The notes under the pieces: model-generated
Told to the model about the DNA's origin: nothing
The model's database searches: none
What the model saw: only the letters and a program-made list of their open reading frames with translations
DNA from: Merluccius polli
Taxonomy: Eukaryota > Chordata > Actinopteri > Gadiformes > Merlucciidae
Length of the DNA stretch: 64,000 nt
Direction of reading: 5' to 3'
Assembly: GCA_030340625.1 (NCBI GenBank)
Contig: JAOPHQ010002087.1
Coordinates: 1-64,000 of the forward strand
Position numbers and translations under genes: made by a program
In this document: positions 24,458 to 36,813 of the stretch, in pieces
Position numbering within the stretch: the stretch's first letter is position 1
Layout of the letters: each line of letters starts with the position of its first letter

Positions 24458-25904
24458 GTTGCCCACTGCATCCGTCCGTTGACGGATCCCATTGACTTTC
24501 GCCTCTTGCCCACTGGATGCGTTCGTCAACGCATCCCATTGACTTTGAATGGGGCTGAGCCGCAATGCATTGTGGCTCCGTCAGTCAAGTCGGCTCCGTT
24601 CGTTGCGTTGAAAAGTTGAGAAAATGTTATCTTTTCTGGCCACGACGGATCCGTCAGCCAATCAGATCACATTATGCAAATATATGTCCTGTGACGCTAC
24701 TTGGACTCTGCCCAATGAAATCACCTTGGTGGTACAACCCGGGATCTGTTATGTCAGACGGCCGGCAGCGGGAACATTTAAACCTTATTAAAAATGGAGG
24801 ACAAGTTGATAGTGGCGGTGGAAAAGCACTCTTCTTGCTACGACGGGATCCATCTTGCAATAGAAAAGAGCAATAACAAATTGCAGGAAGAGCGCGGCTT
24901 TGTTGTTGTAAGCGGGAAGCGATTTGATTGGCTGCTGGCTGCGTCTGGCTCCGTCGGCAAATTCCACGCCCCCCTCCTTCAGACACGCCTTCCGTCTTCC
25001 GTTGACGGTTGAATGCAGTGGGTAACAGGCGTTTGAATGGGGCGGAGCCGAAATGCATTGTGGGTCCGTCCGTTACTCGGCTCCGTCTCTTGCGTTCAGA
25101 AGTTGAGAACATTTTACGCCTGTTACCCACTGCATTCAACTGTCAACGGAAGACGGAAGGCGTGTCTGACGGAGGGGGGCGTGGAATTTGCCGACGGAGC
25201 CAGACGCAGCCGTGTGAACGTAGCACTTCTCCTTGTTGTCGATCACCCATGCCTTGTACAACCATGTCTTCTTCCCTTGACGCTAATTAACCCAATCTTT
25301 AATGGAAGCTGGGTCTGGCAAACTATCGCCGTCAGCCAATACCAATTTGTTGAGATATTATTCCCGGTCCTTAATCGGCAACGAGAGAGCATATTCGGAA
25401 ATATTCTGAGGAGAATCGTTGACAGCCATGTACTTCACTTTGTTTTCTGACCCCATTAGGCGCGAAAAGACGTGTGCGCATTCTCGTGGCTTGGAATGTT
25501 TACAAACAATGAAAGGGTCTATTGGCGGAGTAATTCTAGTTGAGCATGGGGCGGATAAGTTGACGACCATATAGGACTCTATTAGCGCGGGCTGAAATCC
25601 CTATTGCAGCCTGCAGGGTTACGTGATGAACATACGGAGGAGCGCGACCGTTGAGTTGAACCGCCCCAACATTGAAAGATTACGCTCAAGTAGAATTGCC
25701 ACCATCCAAAACTTGATGTCAACGTACCAAAAATAGTGTAAAGGTCTACAGAAACTATAGATAGTTAATGTGATGCAAATATTATTAGAAATAGATTCAT
25801 GGAGCCGGAGCAAGGATTTTTGGAGGAACTATTTTTTTGGGAGCCTGCTCTTGCAAGTAGGTGGTTCGTCGCCCCACCTGCCCACATGAGCCGCACGCTA
25901 CTGT
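24458..25904. mobile_element. composite insertion in the 52-bp array, with Harbinger-like pieces
   Basis: The 1.4-kb segment interrupts the minisatellite. It contains inverted copies of a block (CGTCTGGCTCCGTCGGCAAA to TTGAATGCAGTGGGTAACAG) at about 24940-25030 and 25117-25213. A related block, with GAATGGGGCTGAGCCGCAAT and TGCATTGTGGCTCCGTC, lies at 24550-24630. A MADF-like frame lies between. The exact outer ends are not resolved. Confidence 0.55.
24794..24895 (+). pseudogene. MADF-like fragment
   Basis: ATG 24794 opens MEDKLIVAVEKHSSCYDGIH, which resembles the first helix of MADF/Myb-SANT-like domains found in the DNA-binding protein of PIF/Harbinger transposons. The similarity fades after about 35 residues, and the frame then runs into the inverted-repeat block. 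It is a relic, not a gene. Confidence 0.4.
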
Positions 25905-26043
25905 TATTAAGACCGTCTCTATTTACTGGAGTAATAAGGTAACGTTACCATGTCGTTACTAAGGTCGTCTCTATTTACTGGAGTAGGTAACGTTACCATG
26001 CGTTACTAAGACCGTCTCTATTTACTGGAGTAATAAGGTAACG
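25905..26043 (+). repeat. 52-bp minisatellite, second part
   Basis: About 2.7 copies of the same unit as at 24185, one of them shortened (GGAGTAGGTAACG). Confidence 0.92.
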
Positions 26044-26952
26044 TCTGCATTCCATATGAATCTCATGTTAACTGACATTAGGCATTAGTCAGACCCAGGC
26101 ATTAGTCAGACCCATATATTTCTCCGGCCATTTGCCGTTTGTTTACAGCCACACACAAAGTAGTGAATCCACACCGTTATATTGTAATTGCTTCGCCAGT
26201 GGCCATGGTATAAGCGGGATAATTCACCCCCCCACAAGACTATATTATACCCCAGCTGGCTAATTAAACCCACCTCTGGCAGACCTAAAAACAAACAGAG
26301 AGAAAGCAATACAGACGAAATGAACCCCGGTGGACATCAGTAACATTACTGTTCTCCTCGTCCTCCTCCATCTCCTTTTATACCACCGAGGAAGGGCGCG
26401 GGATGACGGGAAACGAACGTGCGCATGCGCATGCACAAAAGCAGCCGTTGCTGCTGAAAAGTCCTTTATTTGAATATTCTCACACACACACACAGGGAGC
26501 ACATTAGCATAGCAGCATTAGCTTATTATCTTACAGTTAGCGTTGTTCATAATACCTTGTCCTACACAGTGGATTGAACTTAAGGTAGCCCACTTGAATA
26601 GCATTTAAAGATTTAAAGATACAGTAACAACAACTCATGGCACATTAAGCTCAAATTCCCAGCTATTGCACAGCTGTGTCGTTACATAAATACATTGTGT
26701 GTGTGTGTGTGTGCGTGCTCTATTTTACAATGCATGTTATCCCCCAGTGAGAGAGAGAGAGAGAGAGAGAGAGGCATTGTCTTGCTTAACCATAAGCAAG
26801 ACAACAGTTTGATCAAGGGCGCTTTTGTATGGCATCTTGTTTTCAATATACAAAGTGAGATGTTTGGATATTTAGTTTTCCCAGAGTCAGATGTAGATGG
26901 TGTGGATGGTGTAGATGTGGAGGCAGCAGCACCATGGAGGCAGCGCCTAGTG
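26044..26952. other. intergenic DNA with (GT)n and (GA)n
   Basis: Contains GCGCATGCGCATGC near 26421, (GT)n at 26697-26712 and (GA)n at 26749-26773. No gene is supported. Confidence 0.5.
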
Positions 26953-27369
26953 CAGTGGTCGGCAACAGGCGGCCCACCAGCAATAATATCCATTTTGATT
27001 ATCTGATATATTTATATATATTTTTTTAAATCTCTTTTATTTTGATCCATTCTCTGCATCTCCCACACATGCGTGTCTTGAGAGGCGGTCTGTGCTGCAG
27101 GTCGGTGAATTAAGACGAAACCCGGACCCACCGGCTCACACCTGTGGCTCTGTTTGTTTCTGACTGTCCAACACAGTTTCACCACAGGGATGAGCGGCTG
27201 AATCAGCAGTTTACAACGAGACACTCTGCACCAGTCTGTCGCAAAATTCCTGTTGCATTTATTTTTTAATCAATCGATTTCTTAAATTAGCCTTTGATTA
27301 TGCTCTGGCCCGCCATCTAACGGCTTAGAGGAACATCGTCCCCAGGCCAAACTTACTCGCCGACCCCTG
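26953..27369. mobile_element. hAT MITE with 7-of-8 target duplication
   Basis: The left end is CAGTGGTCGGCAACAGGCGG. The right end, reverse complemented, is CAGGGGTCGGCGAGTAAGTT. The flanks GCCTAGTG (26945-26952) and ACCTAGTG (27370-27377) differ at one base, consistent with an 8-bp hAT duplication. The 417-bp body is noncoding. Confidence 0.85.
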
Positions 27370-27377
27370 ACCTAGTG

Positions 27378-29150
27378 TTTCACTGAGATTGAGATGTGGT
27401 GCGGCCGCCTCCAATCAATGGAGGGACTTTGTTTCCATGGTGATATTAAGGAGGTTGGCTTCAACATTGATTGAACGTGATTATCTCACGAATTTCACAA
27501 ATATGCTTCAGCAGGAACACCAAGTATATGGATTGACCATGAATACTGAAACCGCTGAAATGTGTGCACAATAAATCAACTTAAACACAGTTTAGACTGC
27601 GATTAAAACCTGCACTGTGTGACTTTGCACCAGCAAACTGTGAAAGCACAAACACATTGAGCCAGAAATGGCTTCCCTGGTCGTTTGGACAGGATATTTT
27701 GTGCTTTTTCCATCTTTATGGGCCTCAGCTTCCTCATTTGCAGTGAACAGTTCCTAGCACAGGACAGCCTTAGTCTTGGGCTATGGAGGGCTTTCTTGGT
27801 AATTCACTCGGCAGTTTATCTGTATTAAAAAGAAAGTTCCCACTTTTCTTTGCACATCACAATTAAGCTTTGATTTAATTGTTATTGTGTTTAAAAACTA
27901 GGTTTAGTTTCAGTTGAAGTCAAAGTTATACTCAAGTTTTGAGAACGTAAAGACCATATAATTAATAAGTACTAACTTGTAACCACAATAAGAAATGTAT
28001 GGCGTTGGACATTTCTACATATGTGTATTTTTGACTGGAGGCACTTTCTCTATGAAGGCTAAAAAGTGTTTCCATTTCTGCCTCACAACACATAATAAGA
28101 GATGATACAAAATTAACTGCCGCCCAAACTGACAACTGATAATAATTAAAAACTATGTTAAAATACATCTAAAATAAAACAAAATGCATGTAAATATAAC
28201 ATGATTTAAAAAGAAAATAAATGTGAATGCATGAATTGGACAGCATATATACGTCTTCGTTACAGCATACATTGGCCATTGAGAGTGTGTCTACATTACA
28301 TCTTTCATAATTAATTTACTGTTCATCTCAAAATGATTTTCACTTTAGCTTGTTTGCTTCTGGTTTGTACAATGGGTGTCCTTCGTGAGAATGGCGGACG
28401 CCCTCTAAACGAAATGGATCTGATTCAAAGTGCAAAAACATACAGGGAGGAAGGTCAAAAAGCATTCGCAGTATAAACAAAGCATACAAAAACATGAAAG
28501 GTTCCCTCTAACTGTAAAGGTTAAAACTACCACCTTGTTCATAACATAACCGATATGTGCTCATGATATCAATTTGTGAGGTAGATCAAATTAATTTTAA
28601 AATGTCAAGTGTTACAGTGTAAAGTTTAATAGTCAAGTAACTAAAATCGAATCTCACTGCTAGAAATTTTTTGTTTGGAATTTTACATCTGAAATGAGTG
28701 ACTATCTTTGGCATGAAACGTTCCCTTAAAGAGATCTTCTCACCAAATGTGTAATTCATTCAATAGTTTGATAGATGTTTGATTATTAAAATGCAATTAT
28801 GCAATGCTGGTACACGATGCTCGTATTGCACTCTGGTACACTGGGACCCTAACCCAACCATTATATATGAACTGCATGTTGGCTCCTTGTCTTGTGCTGT
28901 GTTCACTGCTGTGTGCTGTCTCCTTGGGGACAGTAAAGATTTTTTAACTTGAACTTTGAACCAATTCACAACCCCTTTTCAGCACTAAAACACAAAAAAC
29001 GATTAATGAAATAACAACAAAAATAAAACTTCCAGCAGTTTTGTACACCAACAGATAAAATGTCTGATAAAAAGAGTAAATAAAAGTGTCCGCCGATTGG
29101 CTTGAGTTTGTCAACTCCCTCCCCTTTTTGCCTCCCTTCCGCGTCATTGT
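27378..29150. other. AT-rich intergenic DNA and presumed slc36a1 3' UTR
   Basis: No exon is supported. A stretch at about 28800-28960, with CTCCTTGGGGACAGTAAAGA just before a TTTTTTAACTTGAACTTTGA end, looks like a LINE 3' tail. The slc36a1 mRNA should end in this region on the minus strand, but no single AATAAA was convincing. Confidence 0.4.
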
Positions 29151-29428
29151 CTACTGGATCATGAAGTGATCGGTGAGGTTCTGGTTGTGCGGGAGGTTGT
29201 TGCGGGCGATAATCTCCATGATGGCGATGTAGGTTCCTGTGATAAACCCGATCAGGCCCAACACGCTGATGACCACATTCTTTATGACAACCAACGGTGA
29301 CAACCCATCCGTATGAAAGGTCAACAACTCCAGAAGCGGTGGGAAAATGAGCGCCAGGAAGCTACTGCTGACGGAACCGACCAATGAGATCACCAGGTCC
29401 AGCTCTGGGATCAGCACCGCTAGGAAAC
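29151..29428 (-). CDS. slc36a1: slc36a1 exon 11 (terminal coding exon)
   Basis: Acceptor TTACCCAG at 29429-29430. The exon completes a Cys codon (T/GT), then reads FLAVLIPELDLVISLVGSVS and the last transmembrane helices, ending NLTDHFMIQ and TAG at 29151-29153. The preceding intron edge is (GA)n. Confidence 0.95.
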
Positions 29429-29601
29429 CTGGGTAAGAGAGAGAGAGAGAGAGAGAGAGGGATCAACTGAAACTTCAAGCGGTGGCTCGGGACTGAGGAC
29501 CTGGAGGCGGCCTGCGATCTGAGAAAACTTTTGCTTTTGTTTCCTCAACTCTTACAGAGAGAGAGAAAGGGAGAGAGAGAGTACTTCACAGATAAAGGCG
29601 A

Positions 29602-29647
<46 letters not shown>

Positions 29648-32600
29648 TTCAGAGATGAAGGCAAGGTTTCGAGAGATGTTTAGCAATCAACACTTTTGAA
29701 CACTTTATTTATGGAAATGTTCAGGTTAAATTACACCAAATAAGAGACAAGATGACAATGACCAATACATAAACAGTAATAGAGAATATAATAAAAGACC
29801 AACAGTGACACAGACATGTAAAATAAAAAGTAAAATACAATAAAATAATAAAATAATAAAAATAATGATAAAAAAAAGAGAAGAGAATAAGGGGACAAAG
29901 GTCACAGCAGTACCATCTGCTCCACTGTACAGCTGTCCATCTTACCAGGGAGGTGCATAAACAAGGTAAGTGGGTAAAGACAGCATCAATGGTCGTTCAT
30001 ATGCTCCAGCACGGGGCTCCATATCCTGGAGAACTTCAGGGGATTACCAGAGAGTTCGTATCTTAGTTTTTCCACATGTAGAATACTTATGAGTTCCCTC
30101 TGCCAAGTCTCAAACTTGGGAGCTAACTCGGACTTCCACAGTTTCAGGATACATCTCTTAGCAATCATCATTCCATGAGTCAAAGCGGTACGCATGTTAC
30201 AATCCAGGTTTTTCAAAGTATTGGAGTGTCCTAACAGAGCGGTTTCAGGGTCAGGTGTTACAATTATGTTAAAGGCAGATGAAAACCACTGGAAAATGAG
30301 AGACCAAAAGTTGTGTAATTTCGGGCAGGTCCAGAAAAGATGTGCAAGAGAACCTTCTGCCACATTACATCTATTACACAGTGCAGATAGATTAGGAAAC
30401 ATTTTGTTTAATCGGGTTTTAGAATAATGTACTCTGTGTACTATCTTGTACTGGATCAGTTGGAGCCTAGCATTAATCGAGCAAGATTTAATGTTAGTTA
30501 AAACTTCCTCCCAAGATTCATCCTCGATCTCAATACCAAGCTCACCTTCCCAGGCTTGTTTTATTTTGATAGTAGACACGTCCAGAGTACTTGAGAAGTA
30601 ACCAACCAGCCCTGAGATCAGGTGTTTTGCTTCGGGGGGGCCCAGGAGGGATTTGAACAATGCATTTTTTTCAGGTGGTAATTCAGATGACTTAGTAGCC
30701 TGTTGAACATAGTGTCTCAATTGTAAATATCTGAAAAAATGAGCTTTTGGAAGAGAAAATTTGGACTGCAGTTGTTCAAAAGAGCCAAAGTGTCCACCAA
30801 CATAAAGGTCTTTTAAACTAACAATACCCTTATAGCTCCACTCTCTAAAGGCTGTGTCCATAAGAGATGGTAAAAAGTCATGGTTCTGCCAGATTGGAGC
30901 ATTTACAGAGGTGTCTGGAAGCACACAACATTTTCTAAGTTGATTCCAGATCTTCTGAGCATTTAACAGAACAAAATGATCTTTCCTGTAGACTGCGGAG
31001 GACCTCGGGGAAGAGAAGAGGAGAGCAGGGAGAGAAGTCTTGCTAGTTAGGCTTTTTTCAATGGCTAACCAAGGAGGTGGGATGAACCCGTCCCCTCTCT
31101 CAAAGCCATACTGCCAGTACACCATGACTCTGACATTGGCCGCCCAGTAGTAATGCAAAAAACACGGCAGACCTAGGCCCCCACATTCCCTTGATTTTTG
31201 AAGGTGGCTTTTAGAAATCCTATGTGCTTTATATCCCCAAACAAACGGCATGATAATGGAGTCGAGAAGCTTAAAAAAAGATTTGGGAATAAAAACAGGG
31301 ACGTTCTGAAATAAATACAAAAATCTCGGTAGCAAGACCATCTTGATAGCGTTTACACGTCCAATCAAGGATAAAGGTAGTGTTCTCCATTTTTCTATGT
31401 TCTCCTTTAGTTGGTTCAATTTTTCCGTGAAATTCAGTTTGAAAAGGGCGCTTGGTTTTTTTGCTATTTTAATGCCCAGGTATTTCACATAGTCAGAGGC
31501 TATTTTAAATTGTGTGGACGACAGGAATAGTGGGTCCAGGTCATTAGCTAGTGATATGAGCTCGCTCTTCTGCCAATTAATAGTGTAACCAGAGACCTTT
31601 CCAAAGGAGTTGATAAGTTGGAGTAAGTGTGGTATTGATTGTTCAGGGTCGGATACAAAAAGGGCTACGTCATCCGCGTAAAGGGAAATCTTATGATCAA
31701 CTCCACCAAGCGTTATAGGTTTAATGAGGACATGCTCCCTCACACTAATTGCCAGGGGTTCAATAGCCAAAGCGAAGAGGAGCGGCGAGAGGGGACACCC
31801 CTGCCGCGTCCCCCTCTGCAAAGGGAAGGAGGGTGACCTATCCAGGTTAGTGAGAACGGATGCCGTAGGTTGGAAATATATCATGCGCACCCAGGAAATA
31901 AAGGATGGACCGAGACCAAACTTCTCCAGAACCCCCGTGAGATACGGCCATTCCACCTGATCGAACGCCTTCTCCGCATCTAGACACAGGATGGCTTGCG
32001 TAGAATGTTTGTCGAAAGAATAATACATAATGTCCATAACACGTCTAACATTAAAGAAAGAGTATCGATTTGGGATGAAACCCATCTGATCAGTGTGAAT
32101 GATGGATTCTATACACTTGTTTAACCTATTTGCAAGTATCTTAGTGAAAATCTTAAAATCTAGGTTGAGCATGGAAACTGGACGATATGATGAAGGCTCG
32201 GTTTCATCCCTGTCCTGCTTCAACAACAGCGAAATGTTAGCATCATACAAGGTTGGAGGAAGTCTTTCAGATTCCATTGAGTGGGAAAACATCCTGTGTA
32301 AAATTGGAGTTATCTGATTTTCAAATTTCTTATAAAATTCAACGCCAAAACCGTCTGGTCCCGAGCTTTTTCCGTTTTGCATTGATCTGATAGAATCTAG
32401 TATTTCTTCCGGAGATAGTTCTGCATTAAGGGCCTCACGTGAGGTGTCGTCTAGTTTTGGTATGTTTAGGTCCTTTAACCAATTATCCACAGGGCTCTAG
32501 AGTGCGACCTAATTTCTCAATGGTGCGACTGAAAAAAATCTTAGGTCGCACTGGTGCGCCCAGCAGTTCGAGGGAAGAAAAAAAAAAATCTCTGCGAATC

Positions 32601-35600
32601 TGAAAGTCTCCCTGTGGTTCAACAACAAACACACATTAGGCCCATATCGTGGTCTAAACTAAGAGATAGTGAAGGGCGGGACCACCCCTCTGATTGGCCA
32701 TGGTCCAGATATTCCTGTACGTGTGTACGTCTGAAAACGTGTGCGTATGTTTGCTGCAGTTTGACAGAGAGGCGAGTAGCCTACACCAGTTAGATAAAGA
32801 GAGCAGAAGAGAAAAAATGAAAAGAACAATTGACAGCTTTTTCGTTAAGACTGTTCGGTTAAGGCCTGATCCAGAGCAATCAACCGGTGGCTCTGACACG
32901 GAGCCATCAACCTCCCAGGTTGTGTCAAGCCCTGGTCTGGAGACGGCATCATCAGATAATGAGCCACGTGCGATGGACTCCGAAGCAGAGCCCACTGAAA
33001 TCAAAAAGGGTAAAATATATACATTTCGACGAGAGTGGCTTGATCAGTTTCCATGGCTAAGATACAGTAAAGCCGACAGTATGATGCACTGCACATACTG
33101 TAAAGAGTGTGGGAAGACCATGGCCGGCAATACCGCTTTTGTAACTGGTTGCAACACATTTCGCATTGAAACGCTAAAAAAGCACAATGCATCTGCGAAA
33201 CACACCACATGCCGTGATAAATGCACTGCCCAAGTGCCCCCTCTCCCCGCTGCCTTTCAGCGGCAGGCAGCAGCAAATGCATCATCCGACGAGGCAGGGA
33301 TGATCATCAAGTTTAACGTTGCGTACCATATCGCCAAAGAAGAACTTCCCTTCACGAAGTTCAAGGCAGAAATAATTCTTCAGAGGAAAAATGGCGTGAA
33401 CGTAAACCCGACGTACAGCAATGATGTCGCGTGCGCCCAATTTATCGGAGTCATCGGAGATACATTCAAAAAAAAGACGTCTGTGGAAATTGCCAACTGT
33501 GCGTACATGGCATTCCTGATCGACGGAGACACAGATGTCTCCACAAAGGAATGTGTCATTGTGTATGGTCGTATCTTGCAGAGAGGAAGACCAGTGAATA
33601 TGCTTATTGGACACATTGAGGTCGAGCATGCCCATGCCCAAGGTAAGCCATGTCATGTCATGTAGCCTATGTCAATAATATGCCTATATAATATACCACT
33701 GCATTAACCATATACTATTCTTACCACAGAAAAATTAAAACATATATATATATAATAAAAGGAAAATTAAAAAAAAGTAGCTTGCATTGTAAACTCTTGA
33801 TCTGGGAAGTAAATGATACTATATTTTTTATTTGTTTAATTAGGAATTTATGCTGCCTCAAAGAAAGCATTTGCTGCTCTTGGGGACCAGTGCAGCAACT
33901 GGCTGGAGAAAGTCATTGCTCTGGGTGCTGATGGTGCTGCTGTAAATTTGGGCAGGAAAGGGGGTGTCATAGCCCTTCTGCAGCAAGAGGCAGGTGACCA
34001 CATTGTGCCTTTCCACTGTATGCCTCACAGGTAAGACGAGAAGATAAGGTATGACTGACACCCTAAAGTCACTATGGGTTATTTTCTTTTATAGAGAAGA
34101 TGTATCTAAACTTAAGATGTGACTATCTTTTCAGATTGGAATTGGCAATATTGTCAGTGCAGAGGGACAATCCCATGATGGCACAATTATACGACCTTCT
34201 GCATTTGATTTGGAAGACGTACCATTTCAGCCCAAAATCCATGAGAGAGCTCAGGGTCATTGGGGCTGACTTGGGGGTAAATGTGCTGATGCCCAGTGGG
34301 GTGAAGGGGACAAGGTGGCTCCCACATGTTTCCAGGGCCCTGGAGACATTTCTTAAACCTGGACAGTTCACTGCTGTGTACTACCACATGGATCATTTGG
34401 CAGGCTCCTCTGCCAATGCAGACATTGCAGGCAGAGCTACAAAGGCCAGTGCATTCTTTCATAATATTATGCCTTTCATTAGAGCCACTTACACCATTGT
34501 TATTGATTTTATTTGTTTTAGGAATTTAGTTCATCAATGTTCTTTGTGACTAATTTGTATTGTTGTATGATACAGGTTAAGAAATCAATCGAAGATGCCA
34601 CTTTTGTGGCCTTTTGCCATTTTATTACTGACGTGTTCAGTGGCATTAGTAAGTTTAGCCTCCTACTTCAGAGGAATGACATCATCCTACCACAGGTAAG
34701 GAAGATGAAGTGGGATGTGACATTTTGAATTGTGTTTGTGGTCATCATCAGCTGTGTTAATAATACAGCACTGTTATATCTAAACAGGCAGTTTGCAGCC
34801 TTGAAAAACTGCTGTTGACGACAGAGGCAATGGTTGCGAGACCCAAGCCTGATGGAAGACTGTCAGAGTTCCTGGCTGACATGAGGCTGCAGAGGAGGCA
34901 GCAGCAGGAAGAGGGTGACACGGCAATCTACAAATTCCAGGTATATGTATGGTTCTGTCTCCCATTTAAACAGAGAACAGTCTATTTGTACAAATATTTC
35001 CAATATCTAACTCACAATCTTTATTTATGGTTTATGCAACACAGACAATAACACTGAAAGGAGAGGCATCAAAGCTGGCAGGAGATGATGTTGCTGCCAC
35101 TAAACTCACGAAAGTAATGGATGCAACAATCAAATCCACTGTAAAACATCTGAACGCAAGATTCAATAGCCTCCTAGGCAAGTGCAGTCACCTGTTTTAT
35201 AAACACATGTAGATGAGAAATATTATTTCTAAACATTTGAGAAATATTGTTTCTAAACATTTACTAAAATGTATTTGTTCTTACAATAGGGGAGAGTGCT
35301 TCTGAGTCTGACACAACCAAGGCTGTCAAATGCTTCAATATTTTTAACCATGATAGCTGGCCAGAGAACCAACAGGACTTAGTGGACCATGGTGCTGATG
35401 ACCTTGGATTTCTCTTGGATCACTTCTCCACAGTCCTGAGAAGGTAGCTGGTGGATTACTACAATAGTATGTGTGCTTGTGGTAGATATTTTGTTCATGT
35501 GAACACTGATTAGCTGTGTAATCCACATCATTTTCAGAAATGGTGTCAACACTGAGCTGGCAAAAGAAGAGTTTGTGTCCCTGAAGCTTTTGATTGCCAG

Positions 35601-36776
35601 GATGTTCAAAGACAAGACCTACCTCAGCCTTTGGGAGCTCATGCTGACAAGAGAGCCCTACTGCTCAGAGCACAAGGTCAGTTTTTGTCAATGTTCTTTC
35701 TTAAGACTGTGTCAGTTTTGCTATTTAACACATATTGATAAAATAAATCTCTTGAATGTATTTTTTCCCCAGAACATCCTGCACCTAGTACACATCATGC
35801 TGGTCCTCCCTGTCTCTGCTGCTGTTTGTGAAAGAGGGTTCTCTACACAGAAGAGGATCAAATCAGACACTAGGGCATCCCTTCATTCAGACACAGTGGA
35901 GGATCTGATAAGAATCAGTGTAGAGGGGCCAAGTCTGGAAGACTTTGATGCTAGAGAGAGTGTGGCAAGCTGGTTTAGCCAAGGTCAAAGAACAAGAAGG
36001 CCAAACTACAGGACTTGGCCATCTGAGGTGCATGTGGCTGCAATGCAGGATGGTCCATGAGACATTGCCATGAGAGATGTTCAGTTTAAAAGCCCTTAAA
36101 AAACATGCACTTTTAATTTAGATTTTCTTTTTATTTAATTGAATTAAGGTTAAATTTCAGCTCAGTGACGCACTTTTAGCAGCAGCACTTTTTCTTGTTA
36201 CGTTTCTTGTAAAATTGTGCTTCAAATAAAGAACTTTATGTTGACCAGATTGTTAGTTAATCATTTACAAGTCAATATTGCCTATATGGACAGCGATTTC
36301 AAAAAAAAAAAAAAAAAAAGTGAACCTGTAAAACTGCGGCGTTAAATGCAATGCGGTTGAAAATTTGGGTGCACCTAACTTTTGTGCTGGTGCACCTAAG
36401 AAAAAAAGTTAGGCGCACCAGTGTAACCAGTGCAAAAAGTTAGTCTAGAGCCCTGATCCACATCACCTGTAGCTTTAGATCTATAAAGCTCCTCATAATA
36501 TTCTTTGAAGCGAGAGTTTATCAGCTTAGGGTCTGTTAAGATTACTCCAGAGCGAGATTTTATTTTGTGGAAGCAATCAACATTTTTAATTGAGGGTGAT
36601 CTAATGTAAATGAGATGGATATTTACTATATTATATTATTTAGTACTGGGTTCTGCTTTGGCCATCTGGAGCTCTCTGAGACCAGCAGCAGGAAGCGTTA
36701 AAGGACGTTCAGATCTCTGTCTGTCCCGGGAATCAAACTGGCAACTGGCAACTGGCAAACTGTCAAAGATCAATGT

Positions 36777-36813
<37 letters not shown>

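Larger units (their letters stand above)
29690..36609 (-). mobile_element. L1-clade LINE, 5'-truncated, split by a hAT insertion
   Basis: ORF2 runs on the minus strand from 36609 to 36456 and, after removal of 32490-36455, continues in the same frame from 32489 to 29986 (GAT GTG GAT / AAT TGG). AATAAA on the minus strand lies near 29710, consistent with a 3' end close to 29690. The endonuclease half is missing. It sits antisense-to-plus, in slc36a1 intron 10, same strand as the host gene. Confidence 0.85.

Noticed and set aside
34442..34549. Readthrough end of the hAT transposase at 34549
   Set aside because: The frame soon stops, whereas splicing to 34576 restores a continuous hAT protein.
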